Program-made: the position numbers and the translations under genes
Notes under the pieces: model-generated
The model's database searches: none
What the model saw: the letters and a program-made list of their open reading frames with translations, nothing else
What the model was told of the DNA's origin: nothing
Part shown: positions 44,041-56,823 of the stretch, one piece after another
Layout of the letters: the number at the start of each line of letters is the position of its first letter
Numbering within the stretch: position 1 is the stretch's first letter
From: Bathymodiolus brooksi
Taxonomy: Eukaryota > Mollusca > Bivalvia > Mytilida > Modiolidae
DNA: 64,000 bases
Assembly: GCA_963680875.1 (NCBI GenBank)
Contig: OY804579.1
Coordinates: 81,519,095 to 81,583,094, forward strand
Direction of reading: 5' to 3'

Positions 44041-45665
44041 GTTAATCCTCATTCATTCATTCATTCATTCATTCATTCATTCATTCATTTCTTTATTTCC
44101 TCCTAACAGAGATTACAGTGAAATATGTGATTAAGGTATACAATTCTACAATAACTAATAAAAGTAATATTTACAGTATATAAATACAAAGAAACAAACC
44201 ATATATATATCATAATATTATGCAGGACATAATATAAATTGAAAATTGAAATTTAACCAAATCTCTAAGGGATGATCTACTTCCTTTAAAACAAATCAGA
44301 ATGTTAGAAATATTTGAGGACAACATTTGACATATTATAACTTATTATGATTTTGTTAATAGATAAATAAATACGTGTAATTTCAGTCTATGTAGTATAC
44401 AATACGGTTATATTCGGTGATGTAATATATAATATGGCAATGTAACAACTTTAGAAATCTCTCGTAGTCCAGTTCATTAATGTCAGTAGTAGGTTTTTCC
44501 CAAATAGGACATGGTATCTTTGTTCGTTGTCGTATTGACTTATTTCAACCTACAAGTCAAGGTTAAAATGTTCAATAATCATATCCCACCAAGTTTTCTG
44601 TAGGAATTGGGTACCGGGACAACTACAACAGTCATGAATAAATATGTCAGAAAACTGTCTGTTGCATAGACACATATGCCTTTCGTGTTATTTGGGATGT
44701 CAGTCATAAGTTTCACAATAATTTTTTTTTTAATATCCTTGAAGATTTCGGATATTTCCATACATTAGCAAGTTCAACTGATCTATGAATGTCTCTAAAT
44801 CGAAGGAAATCATTGTCAGACGTTGTACGCAATGACCACTCGTTCGAGTGTGTTTCATTTACAGCACCATAAACGATAGATTTCCATAACTGCTTTGGAG
44901 GAAAAATCCCTTGGAGCAAGTATTCTACTAGATAGTTACTCAGTTCATAGTGGTATAAGATTCCAATGATATCTGGAATAAATCCGAAATGTTTTCGAGA
45001 GTTGTCAGCAAAATACGAGAACAACCTGGTCATAAATATTCTTTTTGTTATGAAATTATCATCTAGAGAACATAGTTTCTGTAAAAATAACAGTTTTCTA
45101 GTGTCAATGCAGGATAAAATAGGATGGATTCCAAGTAACCTTTGACAATGTCAGATCTTGTACGAGGTCTTAGATTTTGAATTCTTTTTACAATAAAATG
45201 TTGGAATGTATTAAGGTTCGTTAGAGTCTACTGATTTAAAATGGTTCCACATTTAACAGCAGTATCAGACAGTGGGTAAGACGACAGATTTATATAACTT
45301 GACTAACACGCATGGTTTTTCCATTAATACCATTAATGGGAAAAAAGGCATTTCGACCTTTTCTACAAGCATTAGTTGTTCGTTCTGTGGCTCTGAAGCG
45401 AGAGTTCATTTCTATACCCAGATGACAACCGTTATCTGATGTCGGTATTTTATCGTCGCCTATATGCCAATTATATATCAGGTTTTTCTCTCGTGGGTTT
45501 AGTGAGAACTGTAATATGTATGATTTATTTTGCATTAAAGATGAAATACCATTTTCGTGAATTTTCACTGCAAACAAGCGAGCATACATTGTAGTGTTTT
45601 CGGTGACGTACTAATACATGACACATCATCAGCAAGTGAAGGGGCACAGACATTAAATATTTATA
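44041..45665 (-). mobile_element. LINE 3' half, longer copy, with (ATTC)n end
   Basis: Same element as 16,142-17,310 but retaining ~445 bp more near the 3' end (44,095-44,540). The end abuts an ATTC run at 44,047-44,090, showing the (GAAT)n tail. RT palm LADD-type motif, then thumb and C-terminal region, with indels. Clade not assigned. Confidence 0.8.
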
Positions 45666-45892
45666 TAAATCGATTGATTGATTGATTGCTTGGTGCTTAA
45701 CGCCAACTTTATCAAAATTTCAGCTAAATGGATTTTTCAGACGACTATTTAATATAGAAAGGGTCACTAATGTGGTGATATTATATTATATTCACGTATA
45801 ATTAAACTGAAAATAATAGCTGAATTATACGATGCAATTATGTTTTTGCAGTCTTGAAAAAACGAGGGTGGGGCTGTCCTCTCCTCGAGTAC

Positions 45893-45963
45893 CCGTGGAT
45901 ACATATTGCTTTGCTACTCGTATAGAGGTTAAGAATAGCAAAGAGCATACTGAGAACTGACAT
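45893..45963 (-). CDS. Candidate signal-peptide exon (unit 2 copy)
   Basis: MSVLSMLFAILNLYTSSKAI then CIH; possible donor CACGG|GTACTC, phase 2. Conserved with unit 1 at 17,541-17,611. Partner exons unknown. Confidence 0.3.
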
Positions 45964-46074
45964 GTTATATGAACAAATGTCACACTAGTTATATACCGGG
46001 TATATGTAGGTTTAATGAATTGTGAAAGTACATCTATGTATTAAATTACAAACATTAAAATGGGAGAGTAATGC

Positions 46075-46345
46075 TTAGGGTTATGGTGTTTAATGCCACT
46101 TTCAACAATATTACATTTATATCGTGGCGGTCAGTCTTATTGCTGGAGGAAACCGGAGTACCCGGAGAAAAACACCGACCTGCCGCAAGTCACTGACAAA
46201 CTTATCACATAGTGTTGTATCAAGTACACCTCGCCTTAACGGTAATTGAGCTCACAACGTTAGTGGTGGTAGGAACTGATTACATAGGTAGTTGTAAAAT
46301 CCAACAACCATACTATCACGACCATGACGGCCCCTAATAACAAAA
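46075..46345 (-). repeat. SINE, antisense, nearly full length
   Basis: 'ttatggtgtttaatgccact' through 'gaaaaacaccgacctgccgc' to 'accatactatcacgaccatg'. C and A runs follow at 46,360-46,410. Confidence 0.9.
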
Positions 46346-47210
46346 ACAAACAACCATACCCCCCCCCCAAAATAAGAACAAAAAAAAAACAAAAAAAAAA
46401 CAAAAAAAAGCATTGATTTAAAGTACTCTGCACTGTAATATCCTTTTGTAAAATTATTATTTTACATGATTAGATATCGAATGGTTTATAAAGGAATTCA
46501 TTCTTTCAATAAAATAAGTGAAAATATTTTCAATGTGCGATCTGAATCATAATATATGTTACACGACGGATGCCACTAGTTGTTGTCATAATCCAGTCTG
46601 AGAGTAGTATGTCACGTCTTGTTATAATCCAGAGTACAATGACATAGCTTACTTATAATATGCTATATTCCACAGTAGATTGGTCTGGCATATACTCGGT
46701 TCTGTTATCAGCATTTTTACCTCTATTTTTATTTTTTTTTTATCTCATTCCGTAAAATCCAACTTTGTTGATCACTTGGTTGTGCTTATGCAAAGTTAGT
46801 AAATGTCATAAAGTCCGTTTGACTTCTATAAATTTTCAGAATTTTTTAAAAAAAAAATCCAGTTTTCAAATCAATAATTTTCTTTCCTAGATGTTTGCTA
46901 ATATATCATATATACGAACTCTGACAATTAATTTTGGTCCATTATTAAACAGGTTACCCATTAGGTCTCTATGTTAATTATATTTACTAATGTGTAAAAA
47001 TCTGGTCATAGTTCGTGGTAGTAGAGCTACTAACAAGAGGGATCGATAATAAGAAATATATCTAATGAGACCAGTCAATCTAAAAATGTACTTTTCTTGA
47101 AAAAAAAATATGATAACCGTGTCAAAAATTGCCAAGGAGATGATTTGTTAGTTGCGTGGTAAAATATCCAGTAATATAATAAATAACATAACAGACACAA
47201 GAAGGATAAC

Positions 47211-47413
47211 TCAAGTTATACCGATAGATACAGAAGACGGTCGGTTGCCAGTCGCACTAGTTTTAGTTCGCAAGAATGACGACGTATTTCGATGATCGAT
47301 ACAAAGTATAGAATAAAGGTCGTTTAATCTGTCTTGGAGTTTTCTTTGGCTCATAACAGTCGATGAATTGGTACAGATACATTTGGAAAACTCTATAGGT
47401 TGTACACTAACAC
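47211..47413 (-). pseudogene. Gene X last exon, truncated before the membrane segment (unit 2)
   Basis: Acceptor taccttgtttctttcag before GT GTT AGT (phase 1). Frame SVQPIEFSKCICTNSSTVMS continues to SSVSIGIT and TGA, where unit 1 has GGA. A 5-bp insertion lies further downstream (47,186-47,192 area) and shifts the former TM frame. The result is either a pseudogene or a soluble form without the membrane anchor. Confidence 0.6.
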
Positions 47414-47454
47414 CTGAAAGAAACAAGGTAAATATAGTTCATTAAGATAATTAT

Positions 47455-48075
47455 AAGACAGGTTTGAAGATATCAAAGGGGGTAGATAAAGCCGTAAATC
47501 GAAGAACAGACAATACAGTGTCCGTATTATCTACAAAATGCACAGAAAAGATTGAGGAAAAGGAACCCAATTGAAAACCGGGGAGGAACTTCGGACGGGT
47601 AAGCGGATCCTGCTCCACTAGTGGTACCAGTCGTAAGACACAGATATTCCGCAACGGTTAACGTCATGGCCATGAAACGTTGGAAGTGATGACTTCAATT
47701 TAACAGCTAAGAACCCGAGGTTATGTAGCTTCTGTGTTAGCAGCAGTTCTCTATGAAGCGAATTACACTTGAAAAATAGTTTAAAAATAAAAACATAGAA
47801 GTTACCGGGTTTGTAACTAGATTAACACGACGGGTGCCACTAGTGGAGCAGGAACTGCTTTCCCTTCCGGAGCACCTGAGTTAACCCCCGATTTTTAGTG
47901 GGGTTCGTGTTACTCGATCTTTTATTTTATATGCATGTTTTGTAGATCGTTGTTTGTCCTTTTGTACTTCCCCCCCCCCCCCCCCCATTGTGTTGTCTGT
48001 TCTTCTTCGATATACGGATTCTGATTGACCCTTTGGTATCTTCAAACTCTTCTTTGATTTAGTGTACCCGATGCG
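47455..48075. mobile_element. Inverted pair of RT-element fragments
   Basis: Antisense C-terminus and 3' region (47,455-47,765) followed by a sense 3' region (47,805-48,075: 'acgggtgccactagtggagc', 'gtggggttcgtgttactcga', with a C run at 47,970-47,986). Same arrangement as 19,092-19,690. Confidence 0.75.
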
Positions 48076-48109
48076 TTTCTGGACAACTATTTTACCTATT
48101 TTTTTCCTG

Positions 48110-48358
48110 TATTTAAATACTGTTACAGTGACAGCCGGAACCTTTGAACCGTAATGAGAGCGGGAGGTTTGGCGCCTTAAAATCTAATTCAACCCACCAT
48201 TTCTTTAGAAATGCCTGTACCAAGTCAGGGTAATTACGGTTTTCAAAGTTTTCCGGTTGTTGACTGATTTTGTCTGTTTATATAATTATGAGTTTTGATT
48301 TTCCCTTTGTAAGATTGTTCGGAGTTCGGTAATTTTGTTATTACCCTTACCTATAGCC
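48110..48358 (+). repeat. Dispersed retroelement 3'-type repeat (extra copy)
   Basis: 'gacagccggaacctttgaac', 'gagcgggaggtttggcgcct', 'gattgttcggagttcggtaa'. It inserted between 'ctggacaac' and 'ctatagccttaatcatg', which are nearly contiguous in unit 1 ('ctggaatagccttaatc', 19,700). Confidence 0.75.
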
Positions 48359-48382
48359 TTAATCATGTACATTCATAGTCAA

Positions 48383-48493
48383 CTAATGAATGAGTTTTAA
48401 ACAGCATTGACAGGCAAATACTGTGAACTTGAACGAAATAATAAACAGGAAAATAATCAAAATAAGCAAATTGTAATTTCTTCCATCCATCAT
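48383..48493 (-). CDS. Short hydrophobic ORF (unit 2 copy)
   Basis: MMDGRNYNLLILIIFLFIIS then FKFT; same length as 19,736-19,846. Unsupported by splice context. Confidence 0.2.
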   Translation of the reverse strand: MMDGRNYNLLILIIFLFIISFKFTVFACQCCLKLIH

Positions 48494-49625
48494 TTGCATA
48501 TACAACTGCTAGAACAGAGAATAATTGTATATTTCAGCTTTTTGCTATCATGAGACACGAAAAAAAAGTTTGTTTTCGGTAAATATGCTAACATTATTTT
48601 CATACAAAAATGTACGTTGGTCCGAACACACATTATGTACTGTGAACTATGAAGTTGTTTAAAAAGTTATCATGATGAATACATGATACGACTGAAAATT
48701 GCTCACTTGATACAAGGACATATATACAGCCACTACTTGACATTAAACAAAATTTACAATTCATTGATAAATTCCTAAGAGATGAACAAATCCGTCTTTG
48801 TTATATTGTTGATGCCAGGAACCATAATATGTAGATAGCTATAGACCATAGAATTACGGATGTCACCATTTGTAAACTTGAAGAATTCCAATTCTAACAG
48901 AGGTCAGGCCATTAAATAAAAGAAAACTAGATATAAAAAAAAATTACGACCGATTACTGGACAATTGAACTAAAAGGTATACATTTTATTTAGTTGGTAA
49001 GCCTCTGACATTTTTTGTGATGTCCAACGATGGACCTGCCAAGTTTTCTTTTATTAAATATGCTAATTATACTGTGCAAACCTGCAATGTCATGGTCGCT
49101 CCACAATGGAAGTTGAATATTTCTGGGAACGTCACAATAGTATGGTGTAGGGAAGTATGATCGTCTGCTCTCCAATAAATTATACGGCGGAGAAACTATT
49201 AGGTATGTCTCCTTCCATAAATACCGCAAAGGTCAAGCGAAAACCGTACACGAAAAAATAAACCAATATGTTTACATTTTTGCCGAAAAATGCATTAGAA
49301 GCCTTCTCTTTATTATATAACAGTGACACTATATTTTCCATATTGACCCTACATTTTATTCATTGAACGTCTAGTGCCTGTGGTCTGGTCGAATTTGGCG
49401 TTCAAAGGTCACTTCATCTGAGAAACAGGCTACTGGACCAGGGCTATGAAAAGATTCGCCTTATTCGATCTCTTATAAAGTTTATATTTCGATACCAAGA
49501 TCTTGTCGAAATATATTCCGTCTTTGCAGAAAAGATTATAAGCGATGGATTTTCATATAGTGAAAATGTATAAAGATAAGATAGTCAACAAAAATGTCAA
49601 AAATATTTTTCTATCCCTGAGTTTG
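48494..49625. other. Anonymous segment
   Basis: Matches 19,847-20,955. The unrecognised minus-strand open frame is at 48,990-49,229. Nothing else supported. Confidence 0.3.
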
Positions 49626-49905
49626 GTGCTGTTTTGACAACTGTTTTACCTGTTTTGTTCAAGTATTGTTATACATACTGTGATAGTGACAGCCGGAAAC
49701 TTTGAGCCGTAATGAAAGCAAGAGGTTTGGCGCTTTAAATTCTTATTCAATCCACCATTTCTTTAGAAATGCCTGTACCATGTCAGGGTGATTACAGTTT
49801 TCACAGTTTTCCGGTTGTTGACTGATTTTGTCTGTTTATATAATTATGAGTTTTGACTTTCCCTTTGTAAGATTGCTCGGAGTTCGGTAATTTTGTTATT
49901 ACCCT
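49626..49905 (+). repeat. Dispersed retroelement 3'-type repeat
   Basis: Orthologue of 20,960-21,250: 'gacagccggaaactttgagc', 'ccatgtcagggtgattacag', 'gattgctcggagttcggtaa'. Confidence 0.75.
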
Positions 49906-50469
49906 TATTCCTGTTTGCATCAGAAACGACAGGTAACTTAATTGTTCTAGAGCCATTCACTATGCCCACGCGATACGAATCAAAATTTAATAATGTATTA
50001 ATAATGAGAGACATTGCCAAATACTTCAAAGGCAATGACGTCTTCAATATTCGATTCCTGTTCCAAGTAAAATATTACCGGAAGTTCCAAAACTAAAATC
50101 GAAGTACTGTGACCGAATAGACACGAAGCAGATTACGCAGTATGAAATCGATAGTAATACCCATCTTCTCTTGGAAACAGCCATCTGCACAGTGGTCATG
50201 CTTCCAACTTTGACATTTCTATTTCCTAACCAGGGACATACAATCATTACGTATAGAATCGAATATTTGTCATTCCCCATGGACTGCATTGATATCAATT
50301 TCTCTGTCATCATTTCATCATATATCTACTACTGGGTCAATACCTCTGCTGGTGGAGTATTAGTCCCCGAGAGTATCATCCGCCCAGTAGTCACTGCTTC
50401 GGCACTAACATGGTTTATTAGATATATTTATTACTGAAATTTACAGTTCCTAAATAATGTAATTATTAA

Positions 50470-51430
50470 TAAAACTAAGGTTCTCCTCCCTCAGGCCAAC
50501 GTGACCTTAGCCGATTATTATTTGGCTTTCCAATCTTTCGATTTTGTCGTACCTGATGAAGGTTATTCCAGAAACGCGTTGTGCGCACTAAATTTGATAT
50601 CTACGTTTTTATAATCCAGACTTATATACAGAGTTTAGAAGCCGTGAAGGAGCTTCATCACATTTTTAACCTTTTAGAACTTCCCAGAGACCTTTAACTT
50701 TGTTAGTAGTGTTAATCTTGATTTTTTTTTAATTTAGCCGCACTTTCCTTTTTCTTGATCGCCTCTTAAACTTTAGATTGACGAGGAGGTTAGGGTGTTT
50801 AACGCCACTTTCAACAATATTTCAGTTATATCGTGGCGGTAAGTTTTATTGGTGAAGGAAACCGAAGTACCTGGAGAAAACCAAATTATGCATACGAAGT
50901 TTATGCACATTCGATAAGCCTTGCCCAGTTTCGCTATCATAATTCCGTGTTTTATCGTGAATTATTTTCAAACGATTTAATCTCTTTCTTTGATTAATTT
51001 ATCAATTTCCTTGTCTCAAAATCTTTAAAAATATTCACCTTTCTAAATTTCCCAATAGCGTCTAAAACAGCCTTGTTGATGGCATTTTTCCATATTGACC
51101 AGGCTAATTTTACATCAGAAGTATTCTGGTTATTAAATTTAACTTTCTCAAACTTGTCTTTTATGCATTCCTGAAACATAGGCCAATCGGTTTCCTCGTT
51201 TATTTTCCATTAAAACTTGGGGGAGCATTTACTACCTTTTTGTTTTCGTTTGGTATAGGACTTGTATTGAATACGATTTGTATAATGAAATGGTCACTGA
51301 ATATAGAATAATCCAACCCTGTCGATAATAACACGTCTTACACCTTTACAAATGTCATTTGATAACTGTACATAATTGATCGCAGACATTTGATAATTAA
51401 GGATGCGCATAAAGATCCCATTACAATAAG
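50470..51430 (-). mobile_element. CTGATGA-motif element followed by LINE fragment
   Basis: 50,470-50,615 is the dispersed CTGATGA...GAAA element (plus strand). 50,620-51,430 is the antisense LINE linker and endonuclease end (INYVQLSNDICKGVRRVIID, FQECIKDKFEKVKFNN), with a SINE tail at 50,790-50,885. Copies of 21,805-22,790. Confidence 0.7.
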
Positions 51431-51682
51431 GGGCAGTGGTGGCCGTGATCGTACGGTAGTAGGATGTACAACTACCTATGCAATCAGTGCCTATCACCAC
51501 TGATGTTGTGAGTTCGAATCTCAATCAGGGCGAGGTGTAAAGCATTATGTGATAAAGTTTGTCAGTAACTTGCGCCAGGTCAGTGGTTTTCTCCGGGTCC
51601 TCCGGTTTCCTCCACCAATAAAACTGACCACCACGATATAACGGAAATATTGTTGAAAGTGGCGTTAAACGCCATCAAACAA
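51430..51682 (+). repeat. tRNA-derived SINE
   Basis: Head 'ccgtgatcgtacggtagtag', B-box-like 'gttgtgagttcgaatctca', tail 'attgttgaaagtggcgttaa'. Orthologue of 22,785-23,035. Confidence 0.9.
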
Positions 51683-53449
51683 ATTGCTTTTGTTTGTTTG
51701 TTTTATACCGATACTTTACAGGAATGATATGTGGTTTTCAAAAACAACATTCCTCTCTTCGTTCAAATTCAACACCTAATATGACCACCACATGACATAG
51801 TGGTTTCTGATAAGATGATGAATGAAGAAAATCTTGGAAACCAGGAAAGTGAGTGGGTCGGGTAACTGAAAACACGACACTTTTTCTTTTGGCCTACTAT
51901 GAACAAAATGCAGACTAACTGTGATTTCGCGGAGTTTAATTCTACCCATTGTTGAAAAATGAGCCCAGAATGTAGAATGTTCATTTCCATGCTTTGATAA
52001 TCCTTTCATTTAGCCAATTCTTTTCATAAATGTTACAAAGTTAATATGCACAAATTCAAACAAAGCTTCATTTTTGGGATGTTGGCCTCACATGTTGTTT
52101 GAAAAGACGCCTATGACTACCAAAGTATGAAGCTATCAAACTTGACTAAAATCAATTAAGGAAAGGTTTTCAACAGTATAACTTCATTGCAGTGATTAAA
52201 TAGCTCATTGATTCATTTGTGAAAAGTAAAAGGGAACATTTATTTGTATACTAGATGAGCGATTCAGGCTCCTGGAAGCCTATGTTTGTTTTTTATAAGG
52301 TTGATTAATTGAGTTCAACAATTCACAACAAATGTAAAACTAAGGGAAGAATAAGATAAATGTGGCAGCGACTTTCATTGCCACTGGTTAAGGTTATTGG
52401 GACGATAACAAAAAAACATTGTGTAGCAGCTACAATGTACCACTATTTCAAAATCAACAAAAGTGATCTTTAGCGTACAATAGTCGTGGCACTCTCAATA
52501 CCCTTATGGTGCTGTATATCTTTTTAGACTCAACCACGGGGACTGTCACATCTGCTCAGCCACATGTATAAATAGGAACATCGTATATTTTTCTATTGTG
52601 ATATCGCTCATAAAGCTTGAAATTGAAGTCTCACACTTTTTAATACTCCCGTTTCCTCCAACAATAAAGCTGACCGCCACGATAGAACTGAAATATTGAT
52701 GAAAGTGGCGTTAAACACCATCCACCCCCATACACTTAAATTGTGCTAATAAAAAACTATAGTAAACAACCAGTCCATGACATTGCCAATTGAATACGAA
52801 GGGAAAATAATATTTATATTACACTACGATAGGAAAACATATGTGTTCGCTTGATGTACTTTGCTGACAAATGACCAGGGTTGCTCCTTGTACCAATGTT
52901 TCCAGACAAAAAAAAAGTTGGTATCTGCAGGGTAATTATCCTATAGTGAAAACAAGTACTTATTTTATTGTATATTTTTTTTATTGAAAAGGTTAAGATG
53001 TACTCTTAGTGTATTTAAATATAAATTTATATTAAAATCTTAGTTTAAAAATGCTAAATATATATTATGGAACATTTCTTTATATTTCGACTTTCATATA
53101 AGTACTATTTTTTTATGTAAAACAGAAAGGATGTCTTAAATCTGGATCAAACAATTCCTATCAGTATTTTTGATAGTTTTCAATATCAAATTGTTGTAGT
53201 AAGTCGATACTTATAAACTAAACTTTCAATAGTAATAATTTTTGCATATTTATGCTTATAAAACCAAAAAATTCTGAAATCATGGCATTTTCTTCACACA
53301 AATAGTAGAAAATATGCTTAGGAAAACAGCGAAGTAAGTTGAATATATGTACAAATTTCGGGTATGCATTTAAAATGTCCATGTTAAAAGTATTCTATAA
53401 AGTGTTTGACATTTAAGAGTTATTTTTATTTAGTTCCAAATTAGTCTAG
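51683..53449. other. Region between gene Y3 3' end and LINE/SINE cluster
   Basis: Matches 23,036-24,785. Headless SINE tail at 52,645-52,727. No gene recognised. Confidence 0.45.
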
Positions 53450-53543
53450 CATAATATACAAAATGTTCATGACATATCTGTACAAAACAACTGAAGAATA
53501 TTGAAGCCATAAACACTATGGCCCTAACAAGCTATTGTCAATG

Positions 53544-53747
53544 TTAATCAATTTGTTCTATTTGGACCTCTTCATATATATCATGAGATAATTCTTCCAT
53601 GCCAACAATGTCGTGATGCTGATCCCAGGCTTCTTCATAGCCGTCACCATCATCTTGTCGATGAATATCGACACGTGCTAATGTTGCAGCGTGTTTGTTA
53701 GTGATGTGCTTGTTGGCAGAACGTTGACGAATCGCTTGCTTGATCTT
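53544..53747 (-). CDS. Gene Y3 last exon: cytoplasmic tail
   Basis: Acceptor tttgatttcag before AAG ATC AAG (phase 0); 67 codons then TAA. Begins KIKQAIRQRSANKHITNK and carries DGYEEAW and DIYEEVQIEQID. Three residue changes from unit 1; the first tyrosine now has acidic +1/+2 residues. The acidic tyrosine sequences suggest kinase/SH2 docking, which is inference. Confidence 0.85.
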   Translation of the reverse strand, partial: KIKQAIRQRSANKHITNKHAATLARVDIHRQDDGDGYEEAWDQHHDIVGMEELSHDIYEEVQIEQID

Positions 53748-54625
53748 CTGAAATCAAATATAATACAAAGTGACTTTATTGCACTATTATTTGTTCGGAA
53801 GAAAGTGTCATTGCATAATTATGAGTGAGTGAGTGAGTGAGTGGTTGTTGTTTAGCACCAACTCGACAATTTTTCAGCTATATTATGGCGAAAAAAAGGA
53901 TAATTTTCAATAAGATGATGATGAGGTTCGTTTTATACTAGATTGACATGCTTAGTTGGATTTATTTTAGAGTGCCACTTCACTGAAACAACAATCCGCG
54001 GATATACATGTCGGTCCACTCGGACATATTATCTTGATTCCGAGCCAACCAGGCATATCTATGACTTTCCTACTTGAGTATTTGAAATTTTTCAGCATAT
54101 TCATTGGATTATCCGATAAGCTTCGGATAAGCACATACATGTACGCGAACAGTTATAATGATATGATGATCATGATGAATTTGCCACTCATGCCATTTTT
54201 TCTTTTAGCCATTGTATTTTTGTCATTCTTCGATTTATTGCATCTGAATACTCCGTTGGTTTCTTCAAACTGTTTTAACTTCACTACTAACACTGCATGC
54301 ACATTGGTAATGCCTCGGATATTCAAGCGAAGACTTAGCGAAGGGTGTCGTTCATGAAATCTGTCACGTTTGTTACACATGTCTCTCTCTCTCTCTCTCT
54401 CTCTCTCTTTGTTATCTACTGTTCCTTTGATGAAACCCGTTGTGCGTAACGACGGAACAGTTTTACACTAATTAATATAATGGTGATTGTTATAAATACT
54501 CATGAAAAAAGTTGGTCATAAACTCACTAAATACATTTATTATGGAATGAAATAATACAGAACAAATGGGGGTAGAGAACATTTCTTTAAAAAAAACTAT
54601 AATATTATATATTTCATATAGTCAC
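53748..54625. other. Last intron of gene Y3
   Basis: GAGT repeats and SINE tail (53,820-53,890), CT run at 54,382-54,408. No exon. Confidence 0.5.
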
Positions 54626-54699
54626 CTTGATACGACAATAAGCTATCATGACTACGATACATAACACCAGTAATACGACATTTACAACTATAATCACTA
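54626..54699 (-). CDS. Gene Y3 transmembrane exon
   Basis: 74 bp; VVIIVVNVVLLVLCIVVMIA then YCRIK. Acceptor ttatttattttttgcag (phase 1), donor ATCAAG|GTGACT (phase 0). Joins exon b upstream and the tail exon downstream in frame. Confidence 0.8.
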
Positions 54700-54769
54700 C
54701 TGCAAAAAATAAATAAACGTAATTAGCATAAACTTGCAATACCATAATACAAAAGGTACAATAACAGGG

Positions 54770-55035
54770 CAGTAGAGGGCGTGATCGTATGGTAGCTGGA
54801 TTTACAACTACCTGTGCAATCATTGCCTATGACCACTAAAGTTGTGAGTTCGAACCTCGTTCATGACGAGGCATACTCGATACAACTTTATGTGATGAAG
54901 CTTATCAGTGACTTGCGACAGGTCAGTAGCTTTCTCAGGCACTCCGGTTTCCTCCACTAAAAAAACTGACAGCCACGATATAGCTGAATATTATTGAAAG
55001 TGACGTTAAATATCATAACCCTAACACTAACCTCT
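54770..55035 (+). repeat. tRNA-derived SINE
   Basis: Third copy of the SINE next to the TM exon (1725, 25,955). B-box-like 'gttgtgagttcgaacctcg'; ends in CCCTAACACTAACC. Confidence 0.85.
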
Positions 55036-55593
55036 ATTATTATATAGGTAAAACACACGGTACAACAACAACAAAAACACCAAACAAGTTCTCTGAATAT
55101 TATGTCCCAATTTACAAATTCAGTATTTGAAAGAAATAGTTCCAATCATCTAACTTAATGTCGTGATAATTAGTTAATACCTAGAAAAATAACACGTAAT
55201 GGTCGGTTTATTTAAGAAAGGGAACAACAAAAGTAGAAGAAATTGTCTCCATTAATATCCATCTGACTTCTAAAATATTAAAGTATAACAAGCAATAACA
55301 AGACACGTGAGACGCACTACCATCAATAATAAGAAAATTCCTGTGAAGGAGTCCGAATTGTCTGCTACACATTTAGTGTCCGCTATAAAGGGACATAATC
55401 ATCACATGTTCCTAAGAAGAAGTCACGCCCTTCGTCAAGCCCTTCATCTAGCCATAGGTGGCATTTCAATAATAAAATCATAAAAACAAATGAGTCATTA
55501 TCCCAGAAATTCTGCATGTATTGTTGGTTTTCATTTTCAGCCATCTTATTTCTTTTCAATATGTCAGTTGTTTTCAGTTTTATAGTCCCAACT

Positions 55594-55595
<2 letters not shown>

Positions 55596-55627
<32 letters not shown>
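55596..55627. repeat. GT microsatellite
   Basis: Uninterrupted TG run upstream of exon a. A second, short run is at 56,640-56,660 in the second duplicated block. Confidence 0.95.
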
Positions 55628-55628
<1 letters not shown>

Positions 55629-55783
55629 AAAAGGGGAAGTTTTAGAAGTGGACTGCAAAGTGAGGGGAGCAAGTATTCGGTGTGGTTTGGAAGCGGGGGA
55701 TGGGGAGGCAGTATTGGGTGGGGATGGTGGAACAAGTTTTCAGTACTATCAAGGAGAAAAAAATAATTATACCCTTATTATAC

Positions 55784-56063
55784 CATTGTCTGATTGGACA
55801 ATAATTTATTTTGCTTCCATGCTAGCAAATTCAGTTATTTCTTCAATTTTGGCTCTCAGAAGTAGTTGCACCCTTAACCCCTGTATCCAACACCCCTGTT
55901 TGTGTGTCTGGTCCGTGTACACTCGTTATATCATTAAGTATATATTTGATGTACCCTTAAATACCTGGTTTACTGTTTTTATCATTTGTGGTTTGTTGTA
56001 AACTAGCATCGTTGTCAATAGTAACTGGAGTCGCCGTATCTTGTAACGAAGTCAAACCTGATT
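55784..56063 (-). pseudogene. Gene Y3 exon a (broken)
   Basis: Intact splice sites, frame SGLTSLQDTATPVTIDND ending at the same TAA after SKPGI as in units 1 and 2. Skipped or used as a premature end. Confidence 0.75.
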
Positions 56064-56823
56064 CTGGAATATAAATGCAAAATGTAGAATGAAAGCAAGA
56101 AATACTACACTAGCAGAACAGTTCCAAAATCTAATCTTAAAATCGTAGAGGTAAATTATATATCCCTAGCACACATTATACATGACCACTCGCCTTCCTT
56201 GCTTGGTATAAACACTTCAAATAAAATGGGCAGAGTTGAGCTAGCTTTATGTGCCCGAAAAATATCATGTCCCAATTTACAAATTCAGTATTAGAAAGAA
56301 ATAGTTCTAATCATCTAACTTAACTTAATGTCTGTTACACATTTGGTGTTCACTATGAAGGGACATAATCATCACAGGTTCCTAAGGAGAAGTAACACCC
56401 TTCGTCAAGCCATAGGTGGCATTTCAATAATAACATCATACAATCAAATGAGTTATTATTCCAGAAATTCTGCATGTATTATTGGTTTTTATTTTCAGCC
56501 ATCTTGTTTCTTTTCAAAATGTCAATTGTTTTCAGTTTGCATAGTCCCAACTATCGTGTAAGTTTTGACTTCTAACCATTAATCAGCATTGACAACACAT
56601 ATTTGCAGAGGAGTAGGATTGGACCAGACAGTATATATTGGTGTGTGTGTGTGTATGTGTAAAAGATGGGAAGTTTTAGGAGTGGACTGCAAAGTGAGGG
56701 GAGGAAGTTTTCGGTGTAGTTTGGAAGCGGGAGATGAGGAGGCAGTACTGGGTTGGGATGGTGGAACAAGATTTAAATACTATCAAACAAACAAAACAAA
56801 AAAGAATAATACCCTTATTATAC

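Larger units (their letters stand above)
24786..53449. repeat. Segmental tandem repeat, unit 2
   Basis: This is the second, complete unit and is about 4 kb longer than unit 1. The extra length comes mainly from a foldback element at 29.9-30.6 kb, a composite LINE insertion at 32.0-35.1 kb, a hairpin-containing insertion at 38.2-39.07 kb and extra LINE 3' sequence at 44.1-44.5 kb. It has also lost about 1 kb with exon b near 27.6 kb and 146 bp of the tail exon. Confidence 0.9.
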
